64,000 nucleotides of DNA from assembly GCF_009388985.1 (NCBI RefSeq), contig NZ_CP036422.1, positions 393,501-457,500 on the forward strand, given 5' to 3'. Both the position numbers and the translations under genes were made by a program. The notes under the pieces were generated by a model that did not search any database, was not told where the DNA came from, and saw only the letters and a list, made by a program, of their open reading frames with translations. The stretch's first letter is position 1. Each line of letters begins with the position of its first letter. Positions 1 through 9,535 of this stretch are shown one piece after another. The stretch is from Halioglobus maricola. GTDB lineage: Bacteria > Pseudomonadota > Gammaproteobacteria > Pseudomonadales > Halieaceae.

Positions 1-505
1 TGGGATAGTCGAAGTAGCGTCTTGCTGCGGTTGCGTAGCTGGTGGGTTCGGTAATCAGGCCTGAACGCGCCGCCTGCGCGGTATTGGAGTCCATCCAACT
101 ATGAATCTCGCGGCAGAAATACGCCGCAGAAACCGGCGCATACTGACCCAGGAACACTTTGAGTTCTCTCAGGTTGGATTCAGGGAGCATGCTAATTTGC
201 TCAGCCGAAATCACTACGGTGGCACCATTTGCTGTGCTGAGCTCCCGGTGCATTCTGTACAGAGTTAGGCGACGAAGCAGTCGTGTGCTCGTTTTCCCTA
301 ATCCATGGCGCCGATTTCGGTGCCAATTCCAGGGCTCGTCCATGAAGGCAGAGTAGATGTCACCGTGCTCCGGACCAATTCCAAGATAACGAATGCCGAA
401 TGCATTGAGTACTTTCCGGTTCTTAAACAGCGTATGTTGAATAGAGGTGGAGCCAGTCTTATGCGGCCCGACGTGAAGAAGAATTTGGCGCGGCGGGCTT
501 CTCAC
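1..505 (-). CDS. Sulfotransferase family protein, C-terminus cut by window edge
   Basis: The minus-strand frame is open from a GTG start at 505 to the window edge (168 codons seen). The N-terminus carries a PAPS-binding 5'-phosphosulfate loop, ILLHVGPHKTGSTSIQ, at about residues 8-23, the signature of carbohydrate sulfotransferases that move sulfate from PAPS to a sugar hydroxyl. A purine-rich ribosome site (AGGGGTGG, 516-523) lies 10 bases before the GTG, and a stop codon in frame just upstream (530-532) rules out a longer start. It lies 37 bases downstream of the capsule-type gene ending at 543 and is probably co-transcribed with it. Three more sulfotransferase domains occur within 14 kb. 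The acceptor sugar cannot be told from sequence. The family call is good although only the N-terminal part is visible. Confidence 0.75.
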   Translation of the reverse strand, partial: MRSPPRQILLHVGPHKTGSTSIQHTLFKNRKVLNAFGIRYLGIGPEHGDIYSAFMDEPWNWHRNRRHGLGKTSTRLLRRLTLYRMHRELSTANGATVVISAEQISMLPESNLRELKVFLGQYAPVSAAYFCREIHSWMDSNTAQAARSGLITEPTSYATAARRYFDYP

Positions 506-542
506 TTTCGCGGTTCCACCCCTGGATCGTTAGTTGACCTGC

Positions 543-1613
543 TCAAGATTGATAGCCTTTTGGAAGCACTTGATACTGCTTAAGCCATTGAACAAGTTTG
601 TCTGTCTCCTCGTTTGTCTCCCAAAAATTGGTGCTGATCTGCTTAGTGAGCAGGAAATAGAGAAATTGATCCACTTTGTCGGTGTCAGCTTCCCACTCAT
701 TGAGCTCTGTGAGGCGTGAAGTGTCGTCTTGGCACTCCAGTGAGACGTGGTGCCCAGTATTAAACCCGGTGCCCAGAGAGGCGCATTTCTTGCCGTAGAG
801 AAGGGCTTCCAGCATAACCGTGGAATTGCTGCTGATAACTGATTTTGCATGAATGAGCAGGAAGCGAAGATCGCGATTTTCAGGTGCCAGCAAGATGTTC
901 TTGTCAGCCACTGTGTTCCGGGTGTTTTTGTCCAGAGGGTGGAGCTTGAATATGATTTTTTCGCCGGGTAAAAAACCTTCAATCGCATCAATCATTTGCT
1001 GGTTGTCATCAAATGGGCATAGTTCGAACGCCGTATCGGTTTCTAGCTGCAGAGGCACAAAGATGAAATCTGACTGGCCAACCACCTGATCGGTGGCTGC
1101 CTTGGTGTTCTGGTCCACTACGGTATCCCAGCGCACTTTGATGAAATTGTGTGCTGTGTAGAATTCCCTGAACTTTGCTAGCTTCTCTGCTTCATTGGCC
1201 TTGAGTGGGTGCAAGTTGGCCTGCCGTACCGAAGACCGTCCATGTACACCGACATCGTCGAAATAGACATTCTTGTTCTGAGGGAAAAACCCTACCTCGC
1301 AGTAGACTCGCTTATGGAGAGGGATTGCCTCAGTGGCTGCCCGGATTTCCGGCCACATTCCGTTGGGGATAATGATTTTACGGTAGGGGGTGCAGTCTTC
1401 TCCAGGCTGCAGGAAGTGGATGGGGAGCTGAAGACGCTTGCTTATGTTGACCAGGAAGGGCGTGATGACGGGGTGCTGAAAGTACAAGAACCCGATGTCC
1501 GAAGGACGCCATCGGCGGTAAAATGGTTGCTTCTTAACCGCATACCAGAATGTAAATTTTAGCCTCAGGCCCCTGAGGCGGACTTTGAAATAGTTTCTAC
1601 TGAGACCTAACAT
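543..1613 (-). CDS. Capsule polysaccharide biosynthesis (KpsS-like, GT-B) family protein
   Basis: A 356-residue protein without a signal peptide. Its C-terminal half has the pattern of the capsule-synthesis family (PF05159, KpsS/KpsC-like): a KLHP motif at about residue 221, then SSNSTVMLEALLYGKK at about 260-275, resembling the nucleotide-sugar-binding part of GT-B enzymes (compare SGVGLEALLAGK in the large protein at 3050-6793). Family members add Kdo or other sugars to a lipid or glycan acceptor on the cytoplasmic face of the membrane. The ATG at 1613 is the only good start before an in-frame stop upstream, though its ribosome site is weak. It is divergent from the GT4 gene at 1864 and followed by the sulfotransferase at 505. 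The exact sugar and acceptor are unknown. Confidence 0.65.
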   Translation of the reverse strand: MLGLSRNYFKVRLRGLRLKFTFWYAVKKQPFYRRWRPSDIGFLYFQHPVITPFLVNISKRLQLPIHFLQPGEDCTPYRKIIIPNGMWPEIRAATEAIPLHKRVYCEVGFFPQNKNVYFDDVGVHGRSSVRQANLHPLKANEAEKLAKFREFYTAHNFIKVRWDTVVDQNTKAATDQVVGQSDFIFVPLQLETDTAFELCPFDDNQQMIDAIEGFLPGEKIIFKLHPLDKNTRNTVADKNILLAPENRDLRFLLIHAKSVISSNSTVMLEALLYGKKCASLGTGFNTGHHVSLECQDDTSRLTELNEWEADTDKVDQFLYFLLTKQISTNFWETNEETDKLVQWLKQYQVLPKGYQS

Positions 1614-1863
1614 TCTGATGAGTTGTCGATACCTTGGTCGGTGTTGGAATCAGCGGCGTTCATGAATGCCTCTTTGGTCGCTTAATTGCGAGATTAGGGG
1701 CCTGAATTTGGTTATAGTATCGGTATTGCCCAGTCGCTTCCATAGTAGCGGGCCTTCTCTATCTTCACGCCTGCGAAAGCCGGTTTCACCGTTTCTCCAA
1801 GGTGACTTTGATAGAAATTGAACATAAGCCCTGCGGTGGGTTATATCTGGCGATGAAACACAT
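1614..1863. other. Divergent intergenic region of the glycan island
   Basis: 250 bases between the divergent genes at 1613 and 1864, so promoters in both directions are expected here. I see no strong -35/-10 pair, no ops/JUMPstart element of the kind RfaH uses, and no RNA gene. Confidence 0.4.
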
Positions 1864-3045
1864 ATGAGAATAGTCTTTTTTGTTCCTTGGCTCACCCAGG
1901 GCCGAGGAGGAACCGAAAGCATCGGTTCATTGATCGCCAGTGGTATGGCTGCCCGTGGCCACAGCGTTTTTATATACACCTTTGATGATTTGTGGCGGGA
2001 GAGTCAGTGGCAGTTGGACGGTTCGATTGCCATCCGCCGCGTCCCAGAAGCCAGGGACGACAGCTCGACGCTGCAGACGCTATTGGAGTTACAGGTAGAC
2101 CGCCCGGACCTGATAGTTGGCCTGCATATGAACAGGGAGTTCTTCCGCTATGTCTATTATGCGTGGCGCCTTGATGTTCCCGTTGTTCTCTCTGAGCACA
2201 TCAATCCAGAATACCCTAGAAAGATTGGTCGTTTTGGCAAACGTGAGCGCGAAATTATCTTCGAGGGTGCGAATCGTATCCATGTGTTGTTGCCAGAGTT
2301 CATCGAAACTATTCCCACTCACTTGAGGGAGCGGGCGGTGTCGATAGGTAACACTATTCATGGGGAAGACCTGATTCAGCAAAGGTCCGAAAGACAGAAG
2401 CAGGTGCTCACGGTTGCTCGCCTTGTCCCACGGAAACAAGTCGACGTGCTTATCGATGCATTTGCAAAGGTGGCTGATCTGTACCCTGAATGGAATCTAG
2501 TTATTGCGGGCTATGGGGAGCAGGAGCAGGAGTTAGTCAGGCAAGCGTCAAAATTGGGTGTATCTGAGCACGTTGAATTTCTAGGTAAGACTGATCAGGT
2601 CTACCCGCTGTATGAGTCGGCATCGATATTCGTTTTGCCGAGCGAAACTGAAGGCTTTGGCCTCACCTTAACGGAGGCCATGGCGCATGGACTTCCCGCT
2701 GTCGGTTTCGCCGATTGTGAGGGGGTGAATACCCAGATTGTCTCCGGTGAAACTGGCCTGCTGGTTGGAAGTGAAGATAAGTGTGGAAATCTGGCTGGTG
2801 CCTTGTCTTCGCTAATGGGCAATGTTGAGTTGCGGGAAAGAACTGGCGCCGCTGGCAAGCTGCGCTATGAATCACTTTACTCGAATAGAGTCGTATTCGA
2901 TCAATGGGAGACGTTTTTGCGCGAGGTCTGTGACGAAAGAGGGCATAGGCTCCGCAGCGGAGATGACCTGACACCGGAAGAAAGGAAGCTGAAAGCGGCC
3001 CTTGAAGGCGGGCTGGATGACTATAGGGAAGAGTTGCTAGGTTAG
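1864..3045 (+). CDS. Glycosyltransferase family 4 (GT-B)
   Basis: A 393-residue retaining GT-B glycosyltransferase. The N-terminal Rossmann half begins MRIVFFVPWLTQGRGGTES, the usual GT4 opening with a glycine-rich acceptor loop. The C-terminal half has VLTVARLVPRKQVDVLIDAF (about residues 181-200) and the E-x7-E nucleotide-sugar motif in SETEGFGLTLTEAM (about 260-273). It would transfer a sugar from a nucleotide donor to a growing glycan at the cytoplasmic membrane face. It is the first gene of a plus-strand run (1864-7524) and ends 4 bases before the large fusion gene, so the two are probably translationally coupled. Donor and acceptor cannot be assigned. Confidence 0.85.
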   Translation: MRIVFFVPWLTQGRGGTESIGSLIASGMAARGHSVFIYTFDDLWRESQWQLDGSIAIRRVPEARDDSSTLQTLLELQVDRPDLIVGLHMNREFFRYVYYAWRLDVPVVLSEHINPEYPRKIGRFGKREREIIFEGANRIHVLLPEFIETIPTHLRERAVSIGNTIHGEDLIQQRSERQKQVLTVARLVPRKQVDVLIDAFAKVADLYPEWNLVIAGYGEQEQELVRQASKLGVSEHVEFLGKTDQVYPLYESASIFVLPSETEGFGLTLTEAMAHGLPAVGFADCEGVNTQIVSGETGLLVGSEDKCGNLAGALSSLMGNVELRERTGAAGKLRYESLYSNRVVFDQWETFLREVCDERGHRLRSGDDLTPEERKLKAALEGGLDDYREELLG

Positions 3046-3049
3046 TGAT

Positions 3050-6000
3050 ATGACTGTGTTACACGACAAAATTTATTCGAGATTCAAAAGCATCGTAGAT
3101 GCTCGCCAGACCTCGCGTCCGGAGCTTGATATAAGAGAATTTGTTTCGAGTATAGCCAGCTCGAGTATCACCTTTGGATATATAAGCAGAAACTTCTCTC
3201 AAGGTTACCCTGCAAACCTGAGGAAGCTTTTCCCGGCTAGCGTTGGCTTCGATTCGGAGCAAGCGATGTCCAGTGAGTGGGCCGCGATACCCAGGGCGCC
3301 TGTAGACAACGAAAAACTTGATCCGCATGTGGGCACTGAGAGAATCCTCGATAACTTTGAGCCCGACGATAATGTTCTATTTTTTGAGCAAGGGTTTGTC
3401 GCTTCGGCAGCGAGTTGGAGCCATTCGTTTCGTGAGCAAAAGATCGAATTCGCCTGCCTCGCCTATATGTTTGACGATCTTGCATTCTACTATATGTCGG
3501 AATACGAGAACCGCCTCACGAGAAAACTGAACTCAACATCGAAGCCCGATGCTCATGAGTTTGCTCGTGCTGATGCGGTCATAAACAAACTCGTGTCGGA
3601 GAAAATATCGAAGTACAACTCACAGCCTGATTACCGTGCGGTAATCGGCGAGCCTGGGAAGCGCAAGGTACTTGTGATCGACCAGTCATACGGTGATTCA
3701 TCGACTCACTATGGCTTGGCTGAGGACTCTGTATTCGAGGAAATGCTGCTTGCGGCGATTAAAGAAAATCCCGATGCCGATGTGATTGTAAAAACCCACC
3801 CTGACAGTATCTACGAAAAGGACACTCGGGCGGGTTATTACAGCGGCCTTAGGGACTTCGAGAATGTCTATTTTTTCCGCCAGCCGATTAACCCATTCTC
3901 TCTATTTGAGATGGTTGAGAAGGTATATGTGGCGACGAGCGGCGTGGGCCTTGAAGCCCTTTTGGCAGGCAAGCCGGTCGTGTGTTTTGGCGCGCCGTTT
4001 TACTCCGGCTGGGGCTTGACTGACGATCGACAGTCAGTGCCACACAGGCAACGTCAGCGCAGTCTCACTGAACTTTTCCATTACACCTATATTTGGTATA
4101 CGCACTACTTTACGCCACTCTCTGACGGCGAGTGCCAGATTGAGGAGGCGTTGGACTACATAACTCGATACAGATCTATGGAGACACGCCCGGACTTGCC
4201 TGACAGTCATAACCCCGTTCGAGTGTCGGTTATTGTGCCAGCCTACAATGCGCAGTCCTTTCTTGGGCAGACTCTGGATTCTCTGCTGGAACAAACATTG
4301 GTAGCGATTGAGATCATCGTCCTCAATGACGGTTCCAGCGACGGCACCCTGACACTGATTCAGCGCTACGCCGCCCATGACAAGCGGGTTCGCTGTGTAG
4401 ATCTCAAGGAAAACATCGGGCAGGGGTTTGCGAGAAATCAGGGAATAGCAATGTCGCTTGGCGACTACGTGTTTTTTCTGGATTCTGATGATTATCTTCT
4501 GAATAGCAGTGTGCTGGAATCGGTCTATCGGAAAGCAGCTGAAACAGAAGCCGATATGGTACGTATGCGTAAGGCTTACGAAGCTCTGGAAGACGGGTCA
4601 GGGCGTTTTGTAGGCAAGCGAGATGATGCATGCGAGGAATTTTTCAATGCACCTTTTTCGGAAACCCGTATTGAAGATTCTCCCTTCTTGTTCCAGAACC
4701 GACATTTTTGGACGTTTCTATATCGCCGTGAATTTTTGTTGGATAACGAGATCGAATTTTCTACTCCACAGTGGGAAGAACGACCGTTCTTGACAAGGTC
4801 GTTACTGAGTGCGGCCAAAATAGCTGATTCCCATGTCCCTGCTATTGTCTATCGAGTTCGAAGAGACTCAACTGCGAGGAGGGTTAAAAAAGCCCGCGAC
4901 TTACAATTTCAACTTCAGAACTATCGGGAGACCATGGAAGCGCTAAGCGCGGCCGGTGTCGAACTAAAGCCGGCAAAGGCCATGGTTTCCACCCAGATAG
5001 TGCATGCGTTGTTCTACGGTTGGTACTGGGAGACTCTTCAAAGCCTGCCAGCGAGCGAAAAATCCGATCAACTGGCTAAAGTGCAAACTCTCCTGTCTTC
5101 TTCTTTATTCTCACCGGAGGAGATGAGCGCTGACGCTTATAATGTAAGTAAGATTCGTTTTGCGGGCTATGAATATCAATTGCTGCTGGCACTGGCTTCC
5201 AGCGGGCTGTGGCATCAGGTGGACAGGGTTCTGGCGGGAGAGACCTTTTCGGCGCGTGAGATGTACGAATTGATTAAAGGGCCCGAAGTCGCACTCGCCT
5301 GGTCTGCCAATCACTTCAGTAAGTACTCGCAGAAGAGGCTGACTTACGATTTCAATGCCGGCGACGCAGCGATCAGGCCACGTATCATTTTGCATATTGG
5401 CTCCACGAAGACAGGAAGCACCTATCTGCAGCATTTCTGTGATCTCAATCGGGCGGAATTGCTGAATCGCGGAATTTGGTTCCCTGAGTTTGGACAATTT
5501 TGGCAGAGCAGTCGTCCGCATAAACAGGCGGGGCATTCAGAATTTATTCATGCCGCCCACAAAAGGGACTATAGCCTGCGGGATAGAATTCTTGCCGGCG
5601 AGGCCATAACGGGCAAGAAAATTGAATCGGTTGTGTTGTCTTCGGAAGCCTTTTTCCTTATGCAGAGGCCCGGAGTTCTACTCGACTATTTTAGTGGGTT
5701 TGACGTCACGGTAGTTGCCTACCTCCGGCAGCAGGAAGAATGGGCACGCTCTCAATACGCCGAATTTGTCGCGGGTGGCGCTATAGGTAAAGTCAGTGAC
5801 TCTTTCTCAGATTGGATAGATCAAGACATTACTCGTAGTCGACTCGTGTACGACAAAAAGTTGGATTCATGGGCGCGTTTTGTCGGACGGGAAAATGTGG
5901 TGGTTCGTCGCTACAGCAAGGAATATTTGCTTGGCGGGGATTTGGTAGAGGATTTCTTTTCTTCAATTGGCCTGGAAGACGCTGCCGGGTTTGAGCGTCC

Positions 6001-6793
6001 ACCAGAGCTCCAGCACAACAAAGCGGTCATTTCTTCCAGGCATCTTCCTCTCATTAGGGCGTTGAACAGATTCTCATATTCTTCGGCTGAGACTTACTTT
6101 GATTTCATAGATAGGGTGGAAGCTAAATTAGCGCACTTGGATGCTTCGGATTCTCGGAATGAATTCTTGAAAAGCCTTCCTGTCGATCTTGAACAGGCTA
6201 TAGATAAGGGTAACGCATATATCGCCGAGGCCTACCTGAAAGAAGCCACAGGACCGCTGTACCCTGCCGTCATCAAAGAACGAGCGCAATCTGACCTGGT
6301 GCCTTTGAAAGTTACCTCTGAAGAAGCGGAAGCTATTCTTGACGCATATACAGAAGCAACAAGTAAGAGTAGCGATGTTCTATCTTTTGAGATGCCTTCA
6401 CACTCGCTAGATGATGAACCTGTTTTCAACCTGGGGTACTTCAGTTGGCGACGCCAGTTGAAACGGCTGATCCGAAGATATTACAGAGATCGGTTGTCTG
6501 CGGAAGAATTGCTGTTGTTCGATTCGAACGTGGGCAGGCTTCAGGCAGAAACCGGCTCGCGTGTGTTACGCACACTAATCCCCTATTTTTATTCTCAGGG
6601 GTCCGTTTACGGGTTTCTAAAGTGGAGGGCACTCCTGACGCCCTATGTGTCCCGTCTAATTCTCAAGTTCTGGGGGGCAGCCAAGTATGATGAGTATATC
6701 GAAAGTCCGGTGAAGTTCGTCCGTCATCACAATAAACCAGTGTTGGTCATTTTGGGGCGGATTTTGTATCCGATGGGAGAACTTCGGCCATGA
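3050..6793 (+). CDS. Three-domain fusion: KpsS-like + GT2 + sulfotransferase
   Basis: A 1247-residue protein with three enzyme modules. Residues about 80-370 are capsule-synthesis (PF05159-like), with VKTHPDS (247-253) and SGVGLEALLAGKPVVCFG (297-314). Residues about 391-610 are a GT2 (GT-A) domain: VSVIVPAYNAQSFLGQTLDS, LNDGSSDGT, and the metal-binding FLDSDDYLL at 476-484. A helical stretch (about 615-770) leads to a sulfotransferase domain at about 776-1100, with the PAPS loop LHIGSTKTGSTYLQ (781-794) and a second PAPS-contact segment YLRQQEEW near 891-898. About 150 further residues have no recognised domain. The protein could add one or two sugars and then sulfate the product. The frame is open throughout with no sign of a sequencing join. 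It overlaps the next gene by 4 bases (ATGA). The modules are clear; the substrates are not. Confidence 0.8.
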   Translation: MTVLHDKIYSRFKSIVDARQTSRPELDIREFVSSIASSSITFGYISRNFSQGYPANLRKLFPASVGFDSEQAMSSEWAAIPRAPVDNEKLDPHVGTERILDNFEPDDNVLFFEQGFVASAASWSHSFREQKIEFACLAYMFDDLAFYYMSEYENRLTRKLNSTSKPDAHEFARADAVINKLVSEKISKYNSQPDYRAVIGEPGKRKVLVIDQSYGDSSTHYGLAEDSVFEEMLLAAIKENPDADVIVKTHPDSIYEKDTRAGYYSGLRDFENVYFFRQPINPFSLFEMVEKVYVATSGVGLEALLAGKPVVCFGAPFYSGWGLTDDRQSVPHRQRQRSLTELFHYTYIWYTHYFTPLSDGECQIEEALDYITRYRSMETRPDLPDSHNPVRVSVIVPAYNAQSFLGQTLDSLLEQTLVAIEIIVLNDGSSDGTLTLIQRYAAHDKRVRCVDLKENIGQGFARNQGIAMSLGDYVFFLDSDDYLLNSSVLESVYRKAAETEADMVRMRKAYEALEDGSGRFVGKRDDACEEFFNAPFSETRIEDSPFLFQNRHFWTFLYRREFLLDNEIEFSTPQWEERPFLTRSLLSAAKIADSHVPAIVYRVRRDSTARRVKKARDLQFQLQNYRETMEALSAAGVELKPAKAMVSTQIVHALFYGWYWETLQSLPASEKSDQLAKVQTLLSSSLFSPEEMSADAYNVSKIRFAGYEYQLLLALASSGLWHQVDRVLAGETFSAREMYELIKGPEVALAWSANHFSKYSQKRLTYDFNAGDAAIRPRIILHIGSTKTGSTYLQHFCDLNRAELLNRGIWFPEFGQFWQSSRPHKQAGHSEFIHAAHKRDYSLRDRILAGEAITGKKIESVVLSSEAFFLMQRPGVLLDYFSGFDVTVVAYLRQQEEWARSQYAEFVAGGAIGKVSDSFSDWIDQDITRSRLVYDKKLDSWARFVGRENVVVRRYSKEYLLGGDLVEDFFSSIGLEDAAGFERPPELQHNKAVISSRHLPLIRALNRFSYSSAETYFDFIDRVEAKLAHLDASDSRNEFLKSLPVDLEQAIDKGNAYIAEAYLKEATGPLYPAVIKERAQSDLVPLKVTSEEAEAILDAYTEATSKSSDVLSFEMPSHSLDDEPVFNLGYFSWRRQLKRLIRRYYRDRLSAEELLLFDSNVGRLQAETGSRVLRTLIPYFYSQGSVYGFLKWRALLTPYVSRLILKFWGAAKYDEYIESPVKFVRHHNKPVLVILGRILYPMGELRP

Positions 6794-7524
6794 GTGTTAA
6801 ATTTGTGAGACGTATGCGCAGGAAATGGCGTTCCGCTGCTGGGGCTTTAGCTGGCAAACCTATGCCTGCTGGTCGATTTGGTATTACGTTGGATCCGAAT
6901 GATGGGTTCTGCAAACCCGATTTTTTCGGTAGCCTCGAACTTGAGGTTGACTGCGTTATCGATGTGGGCGTCCAAAGAGGAACTGACTGGCTATACAAGT
7001 CATTTCCTAAAGCGAAGTTTCTACTGGTTGATCCGCACCCTGGAGGTGAGGAGATGCTTCATTCTCCACCTGAGAGCTACAAGTTTATTGAAGTTGGTCT
7101 CAGCGGCTCACCAGGGAAAGCCGTTCTAGATCTCAGGGGGCCTCGGTCGTCGCTAAACGAGTGGAGCGCGAAGGCGCCACATCAGAGCGCGGGAAAGCAT
7201 GAAGTCAGCCTGATAACTCTGGATCAATTGATTGAAGCGGAAGCTCCCACAGATAAGATTGGGTTGAAAATCGATACAGAAGGCCATGAGTGCCAGGTCA
7301 TCTCTGGCTTGGACAATTATCGGGAAAATATCCAGTTTTTAGTGTGTGAATCCAGCATTCGGAAGCGTTTTCAAGAGAGTTATCGTTTCTCTGAATTGAT
7401 AGCCCTGTTATCGAGCAAGGGGTTTGAGCTCTATAATTTTGTTTCCCCCCAGATAGCTCGTCCTACTCACTACGACTGCATTTTCTTGCCGACTGACCAC
7501 GAACTGTTCTCTATTGGAGTTTAG
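6790..7524 (+). CDS. FkbM family methyltransferase
   Basis: A 244-residue SAM-dependent methyltransferase of the FkbM type, which commonly O-methylates sugars. Visible motifs are the SAM-binding strand VDCVIDVGVQRGTDW (about 54-68, motif I), the acidic end LLVDPHPGG, and the family hallmark LKIDTEGHECQVI (about 158-170). Its ATG lies inside the stop of the fusion gene (ATGA overlap at 6790-6793), so translation should be coupled and the methylation probably acts on the glycan built by that protein. Last gene of the plus-strand run; the next gene converges at 7621, and I see no clear terminator in the 96-base gap. Site of methylation unknown. Confidence 0.8.
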   Translation: MSVKFVRRMRRKWRSAAGALAGKPMPAGRFGITLDPNDGFCKPDFFGSLELEVDCVIDVGVQRGTDWLYKSFPKAKFLLVDPHPGGEEMLHSPPESYKFIEVGLSGSPGKAVLDLRGPRSSLNEWSAKAPHQSAGKHEVSLITLDQLIEAEAPTDKIGLKIDTEGHECQVISGLDNYRENIQFLVCESSIRKRFQESYRFSELIALLSSKGFELYNFVSPQIARPTHYDCIFLPTDHELFSIGV

Positions 7525-7620
7525 TAATTTCTGGCGGTCCCAAATACGAGCGTCGTATGCGTTAACTCTGTCCTGGCGAAGAGGCAGCTTGGGATTCTCC
7601 CACAGTCTTCGTCGTGTCAG

Positions 7621-8430
7621 TCACGTTCGCTCGGCTCTAAAACGATCCATTTTTTTATTTGCGCCCAATTTTCCAAAGAACAAAGGAAGAGGTCTGCGTG
7701 CATATCGGGAGTTTGTCGCTCGGATAGTGGAAAGCTGCTTTGAGCCGAGTTCTTCGTATTGCCGCCATACTTTATTGGGAATAATGCTTCTCGCATCATT
7801 CCACAATTTGCTTCCCGCTTTGATGAATTCCCCGCCATAATCGCCATCTTCAGTACTGTGACGAGTGTTCGCGATGTGTAGTTTTGGAATACAAAGCGCG
7901 CCGTAGCCTGATTTCAAAGCGCAGAAAAAATATGCGTACCAGTATGTGCCCCCACCACCGTCGTAGATGGCAGGAAATACCTGTTTGGCAAAATCGCCGC
8001 GAAATACTTGTACCTCAAGGTCGGCGGCGAAAATGCCGAAAGGCTGTTCAGTGTTAGTGTTACGCCTTACCTCCATATCGGTGGCGTGATGCCAGTTAGT
8101 AGAATATGGCACAGCAAGTGGAGGCCGGTATTGTTTGAGTGCGTCTTTAAGCGCTTTAAGACCTGCTGTACCCGTATGTATATGTATGTCATCGTCTGCC
8201 ATAACGATATAGTCATCGTCAGAAACCAGGTTTTTCACATGGCTATAAAGATGATCGCGCCCCTTACTCCAGCTTAGCTTACTGCTTTCGCATGGTACGT
8301 TCGCTTCCGGATCGTCCATGCCATGTTTCCAGTTCAATCGAAAATACTCGATCTTGGCGGCGTTCAACATTTGCCTGAACTCCGACCTGGACTCAAGTAT
8401 TCCAGATTGTTCGCACCAGACAATTTTCAT
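7621..8430 (-). CDS. Putative GT-A glycosyltransferase, family not recognised
   Basis: A 269-residue protein with no signal peptide or membrane segment. The opening MKIVWCEQSGILESRSEF followed by YIVMADDDIHI at about residues 74-84 looks like a GT-A fold whose DDD would hold the metal and nucleotide sugar. A glycine-rich GGGGTYWYAYFF segment near 170-181 may border the acceptor site. I cannot place it in a numbered GT family. Its ATG overlaps the stop of the STELLO-like gene by 4 bases (8427-8430), so the two are probably made together and may act on the same glycan. Base use is AT-rich compared with the core genome. Confidence 0.55.
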   Translation of the reverse strand: MKIVWCEQSGILESRSEFRQMLNAAKIEYFRLNWKHGMDDPEANVPCESSKLSWSKGRDHLYSHVKNLVSDDDYIVMADDDIHIHTGTAGLKALKDALKQYRPPLAVPYSTNWHHATDMEVRRNTNTEQPFGIFAADLEVQVFRGDFAKQVFPAIYDGGGGTYWYAYFFCALKSGYGALCIPKLHIANTRHSTEDGDYGGEFIKAGSKLWNDARSIIPNKVWRQYEELGSKQLSTIRATNSRYARRPLPLFFGKLGANKKMDRFRAERT

Positions 8431-9443
8431 GCGAGTGACTCCAGATAAGCATCCAAAAGAATCAGCTCGGTCTTGTCAAAAATACCGACTTCCGTCAAGC
8501 GTGCATAGGCTGTGCGTATACTCTCCGCCGGCGAAGAATCTGCTGCCAGATCGAGATTATTCAGAGTCTCCAGTAAGGTAAGAACCTCTACATAACCAGT
8601 ATGTTCTCCGAAGAAGTCTCGGTATATCCGATGTTCATTTCTCTCTTGGCGAACGAGGGCGGGGGAATAAACAACCGCACTCGAATGATGATATAGAATG
8701 TATTGCGCAATGTATCCCCGATATATATCCGTCATCCTGAACTCGCAAGACGAAGGTAAATACATTAGGGGAAAATAGCATCGAGGCCACATTGTGGCTT
8801 GAGAATTAAACGGATGAAACCGCTTGAAGATGTATGTTGGGCTTTCCAGTCCGTCGCTACTAAGATCTATATCATTACCAAAGACCAGCCTGTAGATGGC
8901 ATCCACATCAGGGTTTCCATCGACCAGAAACTGGATTACACCGGCAGTTTCACACGATTCAGATCCGTTGGCTGGTTGGTCCGGTTCTTCCAGCCATTGA
9001 AGAGGGTATCCTCTAGCCCAGATGTTGTTTGGGACATCATATATAGATTGAAAAACGTTGGACTGGTCAGACTTTGCGAGCTCGCCGAGAGAACTAAACA
9101 AGGGTGCAATACTTGACTCCAGTTGTCGCAGCTTTTCGGGATAGAGGAAATTGTCATCGTCGGTCTCAAAAATATAGTCGATAGACATATTCGAGAGTCT
9201 GGCGAAGCTCAGGTTCTTCCGAGAGTAACTGTCCCAGGGGCACAGCCGTTCATAGGTAGAGCGCGGCTCGCTACCGAAAGAAACTATATCTACATCCGGG
9301 TGTGTTGCGTCCAGCTCTCCTGATTTTCTGTCCATGGCAAATGACATAGGGCCGAATCCGGCGTCTAGCCAATGAGAGATATTGTGCTTCACCGCCGGCG
9401 CATCGGGAAAAATTGTAGTGCAAGCGAAACCAACGTTCTTCAT
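8427..9443 (-). CDS. STELLO-like (DUF288) glycosyltransferase
   Basis: A 338-residue protein resembling the STELLO/DUF288 family (PF03385), best known from plant Golgi proteins and also found in bacterial polysaccharide loci. Evidence is a metal-site motif DYIFETDDDN at about residues 89-98 and, in the second half, FNSQATMWPRCYFPLMYLP followed by FRMTDIYRGYIAQ (about 234-246), which matches the family's pattern of an aromatic-rich stretch and a (T/C)DI(W/Y)RGY(W/I)AQ block. No membrane anchor is seen, unlike the plant proteins, so it should act in the cytoplasm. It is transcribed with the GT-A gene at 7621. The sugar transferred is unknown. Confidence 0.6.
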   Translation of the reverse strand: MKNVGFACTTIFPDAPAVKHNISHWLDAGFGPMSFAMDRKSGELDATHPDVDIVSFGSEPRSTYERLCPWDSYSRKNLSFARLSNMSIDYIFETDDDNFLYPEKLRQLESSIAPLFSSLGELAKSDQSNVFQSIYDVPNNIWARGYPLQWLEEPDQPANGSESCETAGVIQFLVDGNPDVDAIYRLVFGNDIDLSSDGLESPTYIFKRFHPFNSQATMWPRCYFPLMYLPSSCEFRMTDIYRGYIAQYILYHHSSAVVYSPALVRQERNEHRIYRDFFGEHTGYVEVLTLLETLNNLDLAADSSPAESIRTAYARLTEVGIFDKTELILLDAYLESLA

Positions 9444-9535
9444 GACGGATCCCGAGTGATATTTAGGCGAGCAATACTAGCAAATTTCGCTTTCGGATGT
9501 TTCTAGCCTTGGCACTACCGCGTTATAAACAACGG

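Noticed and set aside
1614..1863. RfaH ops/JUMPstart element for the glycan island
   Set aside because: No GGCGGTAG-like core was found in either direction.
3050..6793. Fusion gene as an artefact of two missed stop codons
   Set aside because: The frame is open over 3.7 kb with coherent domains and linkers; no in-frame start with a ribosome site stands at the domain borders.
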